From: Nocardia brasiliensis IFM 10847
Lineage (GTDB): Bacteria > Actinomycetota > Actinomycetes > Mycobacteriales > Mycobacteriaceae
Assembly (NCBI RefSeq): GCF_000710915.1
Contig: NZ_BAUA01000150.1
Location: 1-64,000 of the forward strand
DNA length: 64,000 bases
Direction: 5' to 3'
The notes beneath the pieces were generated by a model. That model did not search any database. It saw nothing but the letters and a program-made list of their open reading frames with translations, and had not been told where the DNA came from. Made by a program: the position numbers and the translations under genes. Positions 1 to 8,159 of the stretch are shown one piece after another (position 1 is the first letter of the stretch; the number at the start of each line of letters is the position of its first letter).

Positions 1-572
1 TGTGCGCGGTGATCATCGGCGTGCCGTTCGGCCTGCTCGCCGGGTACTGGCGTGGGTTCGACATGGTGCTGTCGCGGGTCTCCGACGTGCTGCTCGCGTT
101 CCCGTTCGTCATCCTGGCGGTGGGGCTCACCGCCATCAACGGCGGCGGACTCACCGACGCGGCGATCGCGCTCGGCATCGCGCAGGTGCCGGTGATGATG
201 CGGGTCGTGCGCGCGGAAACGTTGCGGCTCAAGGAAACCGACTTCGTGCTCGCCGCGCAGGCCATGCACGTCGGGCCGCTGCGCATCCTCGGCCAGCACA
301 TCCTGCCCAACTCGCTGGCGCCGATCATCGTGCAGGCCACGGTGATCATGCCGACCGCGGTGCTCGGTGAGGCGATCCTGTCGTTCCTCGGACTCGGCAT
401 CAAACCGCCCGCGCCCAGCCTGGGCATCATGCTGTCGGACGCGCAGCAGTACCTGCTCCGCACGCCGTGGCCCGGCATCTTCCCCGGTGTGGCACTGGCG
501 ATCATCTGCTTGGGATTCAACCTCTTCGGCGACGCCCTGCGGGACGCGCTCGACCCGAAGACAAGGCGCTGA
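1..572 (+). CDS. ABC transporter permease, DppC/OppC type (5' end outside window)
   Basis: This is the C-terminal ~189 residues of an inner-membrane permease for peptide or nickel-type ABC importers; full DppC proteins are about 280-300 residues. The reading frame is open from the window edge, so the internal GTG at 9 need not be the start. Several hydrophobic helices are visible. The cytoplasmic EAA-like loop (FVLAAQAMHVGPLRILGQ... then ILPNS) contacts the ATPase, and the C-terminus LRDALDPKTRR is typical of DppC. It lies 12 bp upstream of the fused ATPase gene, so the two are almost certainly co-transcribed. The substrate cannot be told from this fragment. Confidence 0.93.
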   Translation, partial: CAVIIGVPFGLLAGYWRGFDMVLSRVSDVLLAFPFVILAVGLTAINGGGLTDAAIALGIAQVPVMMRVVRAETLRLKETDFVLAAQAMHVGPLRILGQHILPNSLAPIIVQATVIMPTAVLGEAILSFLGLGIKPPAPSLGIMLSDAQQYLLRTPWPGIFPGVALAIICLGFNLFGDALRDALDPKTRR

Positions 573-584
573 GGGAAAACGACT

Positions 585-3500
585 ATGACAACAGCATCGC
601 GAAGCGATTCCGTGAGGGGCGGCGGTCGGGTGACGGGCGGGCCACTACTCGAGGTCAGTGCACTGCGCGTGGCCTTCGGGGACACGACCGCCGTGCACGG
701 CGCGGACCTGGTCATCCAGCCGGGCGAGCGGGTCGCCGTAGTCGGCGCGTCCGGCTCGGGGAAATCGACACTGGCACACGCGATCATGGGTCTGCTGCCC
801 GGCGCGGGCCGAGTCACCGGCGGCACCCTGCGGTGGCGCGGCGAGGACATCACGAACGCGGACGAGAAGCGACTGCGCAAGCTGCGCGGGCGCGAGATCG
901 GCCTCGTCCCGCAGGACCCCATGTCGAACTTGAACCCGGTGTCGCGGGTCGGTCGCCAGGTGTCGGAAACCCTTCTGGCACACAGGCTCTGCTCGCGTCG
1001 CGAGGCGAAGGGGCGGGCCATCGAACTGCTCGGCCAGGCCGGGCTGCCCGAACCCGCGCGCCGCGCCCGGCAGTACCCGCACGAGTTCTCCGGCGGTATG
1101 CGCCAGCGCGCCTTGATCGCGATCGGCCTGGCTTGCCGGCCGGATCTGCTCATCGCCGACGAGCCGACCTCGGCCCTGGACGTGACCGTGCAGCGCCAGA
1201 TCCTGGACCACCTGGAGAAACTGACCCAGGAACTCGGCACCGCGCTGCTGCTGGTGACCCACGACCTCGGCCTGGCCGCCGAGCGGGCCGACCGGGTCAT
1301 CGTGATGTCGGACGGGCGGATCGTCGAGACCGGACCGGCCCGGCAGGTGCTGACCGAACCCCAAGAGGAGTACACGCAGCGATTGGTCGCGGCCGCGCCC
1401 GCGCTGATCGGACCGCGGCGCGATGAGGGCGTCGCAGTCGGCAGCGTGGACACCGACGAGGCGGCCGAAGATACGGCGGCCGCGCTCGCCGACGGCGAGA
1501 CCGCCTCCCGCAACGGTGTCGCCCCAACCGGCAAGTCCGCCAAGAGTTCTCCGATCCTGGAGGTCTCGCACATCAGCAAGGAGTACCGGATCCGGGGGCG
1601 CGGCGGGGTGCTCAAAGCCGTGGACGACGTGTCGTTCACGATCGAGCGCGGGCGCACCACGGCGATCGTCGGCGAATCGGGGTCGGGTAAGACCACGACC
1701 GCGCGGATGGTGCTCGGCCTGGTGCCGGTGACCGCCGGCACCGTGCGCTTGGACGGCGCCGAACTGGGCGGCTTGCGCGGTGCGCAACTGCGAGCGGCGC
1801 GGCGCGCCATGCAGCCGGTGTTCCAGGATCCGTACGCCTCGCTCGACCCGATGTGGACCGTCGAGAAGCTGATCGCCGAGCCGCTGCGGGCCTTCGGCGT
1901 CGGCGATCGCGCGTCCCGGCGGGCGCGGGTCGCCGAGCTGCTCGAGCAGGTCGCGCTGCCCGCGGTGGTCGCACACCGCTATCCGAACGAGCTGTCCGGC
2001 GGGCAGCGCCAGCGCGTGGCCATCGCCCGCGCGCTGGCCGTCGGATCGCCGCTGGTGGTTTGCGACGAAGCCGTGTCCGCGCTGGACGTGCTCGTGCAGG
2101 ACCAGATCCTGACCCTGCTGTCCTCGCTGCAACAGCAGCTCGGCGTCAGCTACCTGTTCATCTCGCACGACCTCGCGGTCGTGCGGGCCATCGCGCACGA
2201 CGTCCTCGTCATGCGCAACGGCAAGGTCGTCGAACAGGGCCCGGTCGAGAAGGTCCTCTCCACCCCGTCCGACCTCTACACCCGCCAACTTCTCGACGCC
2301 ATCCCCGGCGTCAGCCTGGTCGAGGACATCGACCTCGGCGAGCTTCCCTCCCTCGAGGCGGCTGCCGCGGCGGTCGTCTCCGAAGAAGCGGTGGACGGAG
2401 TGGACGCTGCCGCGTTCTCGGCGGAAGAAACTGCCGCCGAAGCGGATTCGGGGCAGGATGCTGCCGCGGTCGCGCCGGAAGAGACTGTCGCCGAGGTGGA
2501 TTCGGTCGCGGTGGGGCCGGACGAGGATGCCGCCGTTCCTGCGGCCGCGCCCGTCGCCGAGGTGCAGCCCACCGAGGCATCGACCGCCGTGACCGAAAAG
2601 GTCGTCCCCGAGGTCGATTCGGCCAAAGCCGCCGCCCTCGCCAAACTCGAAGAAGCCTTCGCCGAGGACGTCCCGGTCGACGCCGCCACCGCCGAGCCGG
2701 AAGCCGCTGCCGCCGAAGACGTGTCGGCGGCTGCGGCTTCCGCAGCCGAGCCGACGGAAACGGTAGCCGTCGCACCCGAAGCAGCTGTCACCGAACGTGT
2801 GTCGGCCAACGGCACCGCCGGGCCTGATGTCGCAGTGACTGCGTCGTCCACGGTCGGGGCGGAGAATGGTGCGAGCTCGGCCGAGTCGGCTGCGACTGCC
2901 GTCGCGGCTGACCCCGCCGACGAGGTTGCGACGGAAACTGGCTCGGCCACCGTGGCCGAGCCCGGAGTGGCGGAGAACGGGGTCGGCGTCGCTGAGACCG
3001 GCACCGCCGCCGATGCGGCTGAAGCTGTTGTCGCTACCGGGCAGAACGCGGTGGACACTGCGGAGGCGGCTGTCCCCGCCGAGTCCGGCGCGGAGGCCGT
3101 TTCGACGTCGGTCGTTGGTACCGATACGCCCGTCGCGGCGGAATCCGTCGCGGTGAATGGTGACGCGGCGACTGAGCCCGGTGCGGCGACAGCTGCCGTG
3201 GCCGGTGGTGCGGCTGCGGCGGTCGGTGGTGCGGCTGCGAAGAAGACTGCGGGCGCCCGCGCCCCACGAAAGGCCGCCGCAGCGAAGAAGACCACGGCGA
3301 CGGGAACTGCGCGGAAGGCGACCCCGGCCAAAAAGACTGCCGCGGCGAAGAAGACAGCGGCGAAGAAAGCCACCGCGACAGGCGCCGCCCCGTCGGCGGA
3401 CGCATCCGGCGCAGCCGCGGCACCCTCCGCGTCCGAGTCTGCGGTAGCCGCCGAATCGGCGGCGGCAACCGAGTCGACCGGCGCAGCGAAGACGACTGGT

Positions 3501-3767
3501 GCGGTGAAGAAGACCGCCGCAGCGAAGAAGACCGGTGCGGCGAAGAAGTCCACTGCGTCAAGTGCGGCCAAGAAGACCGCCGCCGCCAAATCCGCCGGTG
3601 CGACCAAATCGGCTGGCGCAGCAAAGAAGACCGCCGCAAAGAAGACCGCCGCGGCCAAGAAGACCCCCGCGAAAAAGGCCGCAGCACCCGCAACCGAAAA
3701 GCCGGCTTCCCCCGGCGACCCTAAGGAGGCTGCCTCCCCAGGCAGCGGGTCGCCCACGGAAGCCTGA
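585..3767 (+). CDS. Fused dipeptide-type ABC ATPase (DppD-DppF) with long acidic then lysine-rich tail
   Basis: The protein has 1060 residues with two complete ABC ATPase domains. Domain 1 (about 20-285) has Walker A GASGSGKST near residue 54 and signature FSGGMRQR. Domain 2 (about 323-575) has Walker A GESGSGKTT near 363 and signature LSGGQRQR. They match the DppD and DppF subunits that power peptide import, here in one chain. The remaining ~485 residues are low complexity: Ala/Glu/Asp/Val-rich to about 880, then Ala/Lys repeats (AAKKTAAAKK-like) resembling the tails of mycobacterial HU (HupB) and histone H1. Such a tail is unexpected on a transporter ATPase; binding to nucleic acid or another polyanion is only inference. 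The frame stays open to a TGA followed at once by a strong terminator, so the tail appears to be translated. GAGGGA precedes the ATG. Confidence 0.92.
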   Translation: MTTASRSDSVRGGGRVTGGPLLEVSALRVAFGDTTAVHGADLVIQPGERVAVVGASGSGKSTLAHAIMGLLPGAGRVTGGTLRWRGEDITNADEKRLRKLRGREIGLVPQDPMSNLNPVSRVGRQVSETLLAHRLCSRREAKGRAIELLGQAGLPEPARRARQYPHEFSGGMRQRALIAIGLACRPDLLIADEPTSALDVTVQRQILDHLEKLTQELGTALLLVTHDLGLAAERADRVIVMSDGRIVETGPARQVLTEPQEEYTQRLVAAAPALIGPRRDEGVAVGSVDTDEAAEDTAAALADGETASRNGVAPTGKSAKSSPILEVSHISKEYRIRGRGGVLKAVDDVSFTIERGRTTAIVGESGSGKTTTARMVLGLVPVTAGTVRLDGAELGGLRGAQLRAARRAMQPVFQDPYASLDPMWTVEKLIAEPLRAFGVGDRASRRARVAELLEQVALPAVVAHRYPNELSGGQRQRVAIARALAVGSPLVVCDEAVSALDVLVQDQILTLLSSLQQQLGVSYLFISHDLAVVRAIAHDVLVMRNGKVVEQGPVEKVLSTPSDLYTRQLLDAIPGVSLVEDIDLGELPSLEAAAAAVVSEEAVDGVDAAAFSAEETAAEADSGQDAAAVAPEETVAEVDSVAVGPDEDAAVPAAAPVAEVQPTEASTAVTEKVVPEVDSAKAAALAKLEEAFAEDVPVDAATAEPEAAAAEDVSAAAASAAEPTETVAVAPEAAVTERVSANGTAGPDVAVTASSTVGAENGASSAESAATAVAADPADEVATETGSATVAEPGVAENGVGVAETGTAADAAEAVVATGQNAVDTAEAAVPAESGAEAVSTSVVGTDTPVAAESVAVNGDAATEPGAATAAVAGGAAAAVGGAAAKKTAGARAPRKAAAAKKTTATGTARKATPAKKTAAAKKTAAKKATATGAAPSADASGAAAAPSASESAVAAESAAATESTGAAKTTGAVKKTAAAKKTGAAKKSTASSAAKKTAAAKSAGATKSAGAAKKTAAKKTAAAKKTPAKKAAAPATEKPASPGDPKEAASPGSGSPTEA

Positions 3768-3773
3768 GGGCCG

Positions 3774-3811
3774 GACCGGTCCGACCCGCGCACGAGCGGG
3801 TCGGACCGGTC
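3774..3811 (+). terminator. Intrinsic terminator after the ABC operon
   Basis: A perfect 16-bp stem (3774-3789 with 3796-3811, arm core ACCGGTCCGACCCGC) with a 6-nt loop starts 6 nt after the ATPase stop codon. There is no U tract, as is usual in high-GC actinobacteria. Confidence 0.8.
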
Positions 3812-3924
3812 GGGTCGGCAACCGAGAATGTCCCGGCCCGAGCGTGTTCGACAGCTTTCCAGGGTGAGGGTCGGCCCAGGTGCTGGACCGGGCGTGAACT
3901 CCACTGAGATGGCAGGCTGACTGG

Positions 3925-4344
3925 GTGTCTTCTTTCACGCTCGATGTGATCGAGCAGGCTTTGCGGAGCAGCTGGGCTGCTGATACGTGTTCGCCCGACG
4001 ACGTGGCCAGAGCGGCTTGGGATTTCGGCAATCCGGCATGGGGGCATTGCGATATCACGGCCCTGGTGGTGCAGGATGTGTTCGGCGGCGACCTGATGCT
4101 CGGCGACGTGTATCTGGTCGAGGAGCAGCGCGGTTACCACTGGTGGAATCGTCTGCCCGACGGGGCGGAAGTGGATTTGACCCTCGAGCAGTTCAGGCTC
4201 GGGGAGACCGTCACGAACGCAAGGGTTGTCCGTCCTGTCGGACCGCTGCGGCGCAGGGTCGAAGAGTACGAGTTGCTGCGCCGTCGTGTCGCCGACCACG
4301 TCGGCAGGGCACTGCCCGTTTGTTCGGCTTTTCCTCGGTACTGA
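3925..4344 (+). CDS. YunG-like protein
   Basis: A 139-residue protein resembling the YunG family, small soluble proteins of unknown function. The family-like pattern is GHCDITALVVQDVFGGDL in the first half, then a YHWWNRLPDGAEVDLTLEQF block. These suggest a compact alpha/beta fold with conserved Cys, His and Trp, possibly papain-like, but no activity is established. The start is a GTG at 3925. It sits alone between two strong terminators, so it is probably monocistronic. Confidence 0.75.
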   Translation: MSSFTLDVIEQALRSSWAADTCSPDDVARAAWDFGNPAWGHCDITALVVQDVFGGDLMLGDVYLVEEQRGYHWWNRLPDGAEVDLTLEQFRLGETVTNARVVRPVGPLRRRVEEYELLRRRVADHVGRALPVCSAFPRY

Positions 4345-4410
4345 GATCGCCTCAACAGATCAGCGACCGCTGAGAGTCCTATCCGGCTCGACCATGTAAA
4401 GCTGCGGGCA

Positions 4411-4449
4411 GGTCCGGCTCGACCGGCGGGGAGCTGGTCGAGCCGGACC
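4411..4449. terminator. Bidirectional terminator between convergent genes
   Basis: A perfect 14-bp stem (GGTCCGGCTCGACC at 4411-4424 with its complement at 4436-4449) and an 11-nt loop. It lies between the YunG-like gene and the convergent RidA gene and could stop transcription from both sides. Part of the left arm sequence also occurs just upstream, near 4383-4393. Confidence 0.75.
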
Positions 4450-4457
4450 CGGGGACC

Positions 4458-4865
4458 CTACTCCGTGACGATGGCGATGGCGTCGATCTCGACCAGCATC
4501 TCGGCGCGTGGGAGACCGGTGAAGACGGTGGTGCGACTGGGGAGCACGTCGCCGGTGGTGTTGGCGGTGACGAATTCGCCGTACGCCTCGTTCATCGCGG
4601 CGAAGTCGTCGCGGGTGGTCAGGTAGACGCGCAGCATGACTACGTCATCGAACGTCGCACCGCTCGCGTCGATGATCGCTTTCACGTTCTGCAGGGTCCG
4701 GATCGTCTGTGCCGCAACGTCGCCGGGGAACAGGTATTCGTTGCTGACCGGGTCCACCGGACCCTGTCCAGAGACCTGCACGAACGGCCCCTTGCGCACA
4801 CCCTGGGAGAAGGTGTGCGCGGGCGCGGGCGCGTCGGTGGTGCGGACGGCGATCTTTTCGCTCAT
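4458..4865 (-). CDS. RidA family enamine/imine deaminase
   Basis: A 135-residue RidA (YjgF/UK114) protein. The family hydrolyses reactive enamine/imine intermediates, such as 2-aminoacrylate released by PLP-dependent dehydratases, to keto acids and ammonia. The family arginine is present in PSRTTVFTGLP, followed by EIDAIAIV. An upstream in-frame ATG at 4952 would add 29 non-conserved residues overlapping the IclR gene; the MSEK start at 4865 gives the normal family length. It is the last gene of the kinase-IclR-RidA unit, 7 bp after the IclR stop. This fits a helper for the D-amino-acid dehydratase-like enzyme encoded divergently. Confidence 0.93.
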   Translation of the reverse strand: MSEKIAVRTTDAPAPAHTFSQGVRKGPFVQVSGQGPVDPVSNEYLFPGDVAAQTIRTLQNVKAIIDASGATFDDVVMLRVYLTTRDDFAAMNEAYGEFVTANTTGDVLPSRTTVFTGLPRAEMLVEIDAIAIVTE

Positions 4866-4872
4866 GAAATAA

Positions 4873-5643
4873 CTAGCCTTTCGTTGCGGTGTGGGTGCGG
4901 CTGGGTGCCCAGCCGAGTTCGGCGGAGATGGCGTCGGCGGCCGCGCGCACACGCGGCAGTTCGGCCAGCACCTGGTCGTGGTCGAGGAGCATGTCCGGCA
5001 CCGACATCGAGACCGCGGCGACGACCGCGCCGGTGCCGTTGCGCACGGGCACGCCGATGCAGTTCACGAAGCTCTCGTGTTCTTCATGGTCTTCCGCATA
5101 GCCCAGGGCGGCAACCTTTTCCAGTTCGATCAGGTAGCGCTCGGGGGTGCGGATGGTGCGTTCGGTGAACGGGTGATAGTCGAGTTTCTCGGCGATCACC
5201 CGCCATTCGGCGCGGGGCAGCGACGAGATGAGCACCTTGCCGACGGCGGTGCAGTGCAGCGGCGCGGGCCTGCCGACCCGGGAGTACATCCGCACGCTCT
5301 GGGTGGCGTCGAGCTTGTCGATGTAGACGACCTCGCCGGATTCGTAGGTGGCGAGGTGGATGGTCTGCTTGGTGTCGGCGTTCAACGCGCTCAGGTGCGG
5401 CCGCGCCAGGGTGCGCACGTCGCGCTGTTCCAGTGTGCGGTTGGCGAGTTCGAACAACCGCGACCCCAGCATGTAGCGGTGCTGGCTGTCGTGGGTGACG
5501 AAGCGCTGCGCCTCCATCGTCTGGAGTAACCGCAGCACGGTCGACTTGTGCACGCCGAGCTGGGTGGCCAGCTGGTCCAGCGACCGCGAATCCTCGCCGA
5601 GCGCAACCAGAATGGTCAAGGCACGCGACAAACTCTGACTCAT
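4873..5643 (-). CDS. IclR family transcriptional regulator
   Basis: 256 residues, normal for IclR. An N-terminal winged HTH (about 5-65, with LATQLGVHKSTVLRLLQTM as recognition region) is followed by the GAF-like effector domain (about 75-250; LHCTAVGKVLISSLP and the FVNCIGVPVRNGTGAVVAAVSMS region). IclR proteins commonly control sugar-acid and aromatic catabolic operons, KdgR-type members among them. It lies between the sugar kinase (28 bp upstream) and RidA. The palindrome at 6793-6809 in the divergent promoter is its most likely site. The inducer is probably a pathway intermediate (inference). Confidence 0.93.
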   Translation of the reverse strand: MSQSLSRALTILVALGEDSRSLDQLATQLGVHKSTVLRLLQTMEAQRFVTHDSQHRYMLGSRLFELANRTLEQRDVRTLARPHLSALNADTKQTIHLATYESGEVVYIDKLDATQSVRMYSRVGRPAPLHCTAVGKVLISSLPRAEWRVIAEKLDYHPFTERTIRTPERYLIELEKVAALGYAEDHEEHESFVNCIGVPVRNGTGAVVAAVSMSVPDMLLDHDQVLAELPRVRAAADAISAELGWAPSRTHTATKG

Positions 5644-5671
5644 GACGGCGTCTCACAGACTCTAGGGTGGT

Positions 5672-6715
5672 TCACAGGACCACATTCTCGATGACGGTCT
5701 CGTTGTAATGCAGTTCGGCCCAACCTTTTTCGTCCAGGGCGGCGAGCCGTTCCAGGACCGACGGGTGGGGAAGTTCGGCGCCGTCGCCGGTGCCGGTGAG
5801 TGCGGCGGCGGCGCACAGGTGCCCGAAGCGCAGCCGCTGGTCCAGCGGCCTGCCGTGCAGCAGGGCCGCGAGATAGCCGCCCGCGAACGCGTCGCCCGCG
5901 CCGATCCGCTCGGTGACCTCCAGTCCGAGCGCCGGCACCTCGACGTGATCGGCCCCCGCGAATCCCGTGACGGTGTGTTCGTCGTTCTTGACGATGAGCT
6001 GCGCGGGTTCTGGAAACAGGGCGCGCAGTGCGCCGGGATCCCCGGTGCCGAAGACGGCGGCAGCCTCGTCGGCGCCGAGAAATACCACGTCGCTCCCTCG
6101 AACGTGCCGCGCGAGCACGTCCGCAGCCAGCTCGAGTCGCTGCGCCCACAGTGCGGGACGGAAGTTGAGGTCGAAGCTCACCAGCCGGCCGTTGCGGGGG
6201 AGGGCCAGCAAAGCCTCGGTGAGCTCGGTCGTCGAATCGGACAGCGCCGTGGTGATCCCGGTGAAATGCACCAGGTCGCAGCGGGCGAGCAGGGCGGCCG
6301 CGGCGGTCGCGTCGAGGTCGGCGGGCGACATCGCGCTGGCCGCGGAGCCGGTGCGGTAGTACAGCATGCGGCTGGCGCGTTCGGCGAGGTCGGTTGCTCT
6401 ACCGGAACCACTGCCGCGCTCTTTGACGTACACCGCGGTCGGCCGGGCCGGATCGGTGACGACCGCCGACACGTCGACGCCGCGTGCCGCGAGGTGGGCG
6501 ATCAGGTATCGGCCGAAGCCGTCGCTGCCGATGCGCGACAGCCAGGCGGTGTCGACCCCCAGTTGCGGCAGCACGGTGGCCACGTTCGCTTCGGCGCCGC
6601 CCGCGGTCCGCTCGAAGGTGTCCGACTCTTCCAGCGGACCCGGCTGTGCCACCAGCACAGCGAGTCCCTCGCCGACGGTCACCGCTCGTGGGCGGGTCGA
6701 CGTAGGCCACGTCAC
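5672..6715 (-). CDS. PfkB family sugar kinase, probable 2-keto-3-deoxygluconate kinase
   Basis: 347 residues. The PfkB/ribokinase fold is shown by an N-terminal glycine pair in TAGGAEANVATVLPQLG and the C-terminal signature ERIGAGDAFAGGYLAALL, whose Asp is the catalytic base. KdgK-type kinases phosphorylate 2-keto-3-deoxygluconate to KDPG, and the KDPG aldolase at 9773 supports that substrate. The frame is open far upstream, but only a GTG at 6715 follows a good ribosome site (AAGGAG, spacing 8) and matches the family N-terminus. It is the first gene of the leftward unit. A related sugar kinase specificity cannot be excluded. Confidence 0.88.
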   Translation of the reverse strand: MTWPTSTRPRAVTVGEGLAVLVAQPGPLEESDTFERTAGGAEANVATVLPQLGVDTAWLSRIGSDGFGRYLIAHLAARGVDVSAVVTDPARPTAVYVKERGSGSGRATDLAERASRMLYYRTGSAASAMSPADLDATAAAALLARCDLVHFTGITTALSDSTTELTEALLALPRNGRLVSFDLNFRPALWAQRLELAADVLARHVRGSDVVFLGADEAAAVFGTGDPGALRALFPEPAQLIVKNDEHTVTGFAGADHVEVPALGLEVTERIGAGDAFAGGYLAALLHGRPLDQRLRFGHLCAAAALTGTGDGAELPHPSVLERLAALDEKGWAELHYNETVIENVVL

Positions 6716-6792
6716 ACCGATCTCCTTCCTGTGCTTGCGGCCAGAGGCCATCCCGTGCAGAATAACCACACGAAACACGATGCGCAACAAGC

Positions 6793-6809
6793 ATTGCATA
6801 ATATGCAAT
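6793..6809. promoter_or_regulatory. Palindromic operator in divergent promoter, candidate IclR site
   Basis: ATTGCATAATATGCAAT is a perfect 17-bp palindrome (8-bp arms, one central base). It lies in the AT-rich 130-bp gap between the leftward kinase operon and the rightward catabolic operon. IclR proteins typically bind short AT-rich palindromes in such divergent promoters. Assignment to the local IclR protein is inference. Confidence 0.65.
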
Positions 6810-6847
6810 AGCGAGAAGCTATGTAGATGGATGCGGGAAGGAACGCC

Positions 6848-8146
6848 GTGGTGATCGACGACGACGTCGTAGCAGCACTCGGAGACCGGAGGCTCGGTCC
6901 CGAGCACAAAGGGCTGCCGCCCGCCGCCTGGGGGCACACCGTGCGCGAATTCCTCGCCACCGCACCGACGCTCGCGCAACTGGAAACCCCGGTGCTGACC
7001 ATCGACCGCGCGGCCGTCGAGTCGAACCTCGCCCTGATGGCCGACTGGGTGAGCGCCGCGGGCGTGCAACTCGCGCCGCACGGCAAAACGACGATGGCGC
7101 CGCAGCTGTGGGCGCAACAGCTCGCCGCCGGCTGCTGGGGCATCACGCTGGCGACCATCTGGCAGGTCCAGGTCGCCCGCTCCTTCGGCGTGCGCCGGAT
7201 CCTGCTGGCCAACGCGCTCGTCGATCCGGTCGGATTGCACTGGGTGGCCGAGGAATTGGCCAACGATCCGGCGTTCGAGTTCGTCTGCTGGGCGGACAGC
7301 GTCGAGACGGTCGCCCTGATGGACCGGCACCTGAGTACCGCGCCCGGTGCGGCACGGGTCCGGGTGCTGGTCGAACTCGGTGGGCAGCACGGCCGTACGG
7401 GTGCGCGCACGGTCGAGCAGGCGCACGCCATCGCTGCCGCCATCGCCGACGCGCAGCGGCTGACGCTGGGCGGGGTCGGCGGTTACGAAGGCGCACTCGC
7501 GCACGATCGCGCCCCCGAGGCAGTGGACATCGTGCGGCACTACCTGGACGAGCTCGCCCGCCTGCACCGCGAAATCGCCGCCGCCGGCGGGTATCCGGGC
7601 GAGGCGATCATCACCGCGGGCGGCAGTGCTTACCCCGACCTGGTGGTGGAGCGACTGGCCGGATCGGCCGACGAACAAGGCACGCAGGGCGTGCCGACCA
7701 CCATCGTGCTGCGCTCGGGCGCGTACCTCATCCACGACGACGGCTTCTACGCGGGCATCTCGCCGCTGGCGGCGGCGCGCAGCGACAAGCCGCTGCGCTC
7801 GGCCATGCACGGCTGGGCGCGCACCATTTCTCGTCCGGAGCCGGGACTGGCCCTGCTGGACGCGGGCAAGCGTGATCTGCCCTTCGATGAGGGTCTTCCG
7901 GTCCCGCAACGCATTGCGGGACCGGAAGATACGCCGGTCGACCCGGCGGCACGGACGTCGGCGCTCAACGACCAGCACCTGTTCCTGCGCCTGCCCGAGG
8001 GGGCGGACCTGCCGATCGGCACCGTCGTGCGGTTCGGGCTCTCGCACCCGTGCACCGCGTTCGACAAGTGGCGGCTCGTCCCGGTGATCGACGACGCGGA
8101 TGCCGCGTCGCCGCGCGTGGTCGACTTCCTGCACACCTTCTTCTGA
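6848..8146 (+). CDS. D-serine dehydratase-like PLP enzyme (DSD1/D-threonine aldolase fold)
   Basis: About 432 residues, fold-type III PLP enzyme with an alanine-racemase-like N-terminal domain. The PLP lysine lies in APHGKTTMAPQLW, and the C-terminal SHPCTAFDKW carries the His-x-Cys that binds zinc in DSD1-type D-serine dehydratases. Relatives deaminate D-amino acids bearing a beta-hydroxyl through an enamine, or cleave D-threonine. Placed among a deacylase, RidA, KDG kinase and KDPG aldolase, a 2-amino-2-deoxy sugar acid is an attractive substrate (inference). GGAAGGA precedes the GTG at 6848; an in-frame ATG at 6827 would add seven residues. The coding sequence contains a striking hairpin at 7894-7929. 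Confidence 0.88.
   Translation: MVIDDDVVAALGDRRLGPEHKGLPPAAWGHTVREFLATAPTLAQLETPVLTIDRAAVESNLALMADWVSAAGVQLAPHGKTTMAPQLWAQQLAAGCWGITLATIWQVQVARSFGVRRILLANALVDPVGLHWVAEELANDPAFEFVCWADSVETVALMDRHLSTAPGAARVRVLVELGGQHGRTGARTVEQAHAIAAAIADAQRLTLGGVGGYEGALAHDRAPEAVDIVRHYLDELARLHREIAAAGGYPGEAIITAGGSAYPDLVVERLAGSADEQGTQGVPTTIVLRSGAYLIHDDGFYAGISPLAAARSDKPLRSAMHGWARTISRPEPGLALLDAGKRDLPFDEGLPVPQRIAGPEDTPVDPAARTSALNDQHLFLRLPEGADLPIGTVVRFGLSHPCTAFDKWRLVPVIDDADAASPRVVDFLHTFF
7894..7929. repeat. Perfect 16-bp inverted repeat inside a coding sequence
   Basis: TCTTCCGGTCCCGCAA, a 4-nt loop CGCA, then the exact complement. It lies in frame in the DSD-like gene (protein GLPVPQRIAGPEDTP), about 215 bp before its stop codon, so it is neither intergenic nor a 3'-end terminator. 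It would form a very stable RNA hairpin or a cruciform. Confidence 0.9.
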
Positions 8147-8159
8147 CGAGCCGGACCCC

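Noticed and set aside
645..2288. Antisense open frame of about 550 codons opposite the ABC domains
   Set aside because: The sense strand has clear ABC motifs throughout; the antisense product has no recognisable fold.
2276..3904. Long open frame antisense to the fused ATPase tail (about 540 codons)
   Set aside because: It mirrors the Ala/Lys repeats of the sense gene, has a low-complexity product and no ribosome site. Long antisense frames are expected in GC-rich repeats.
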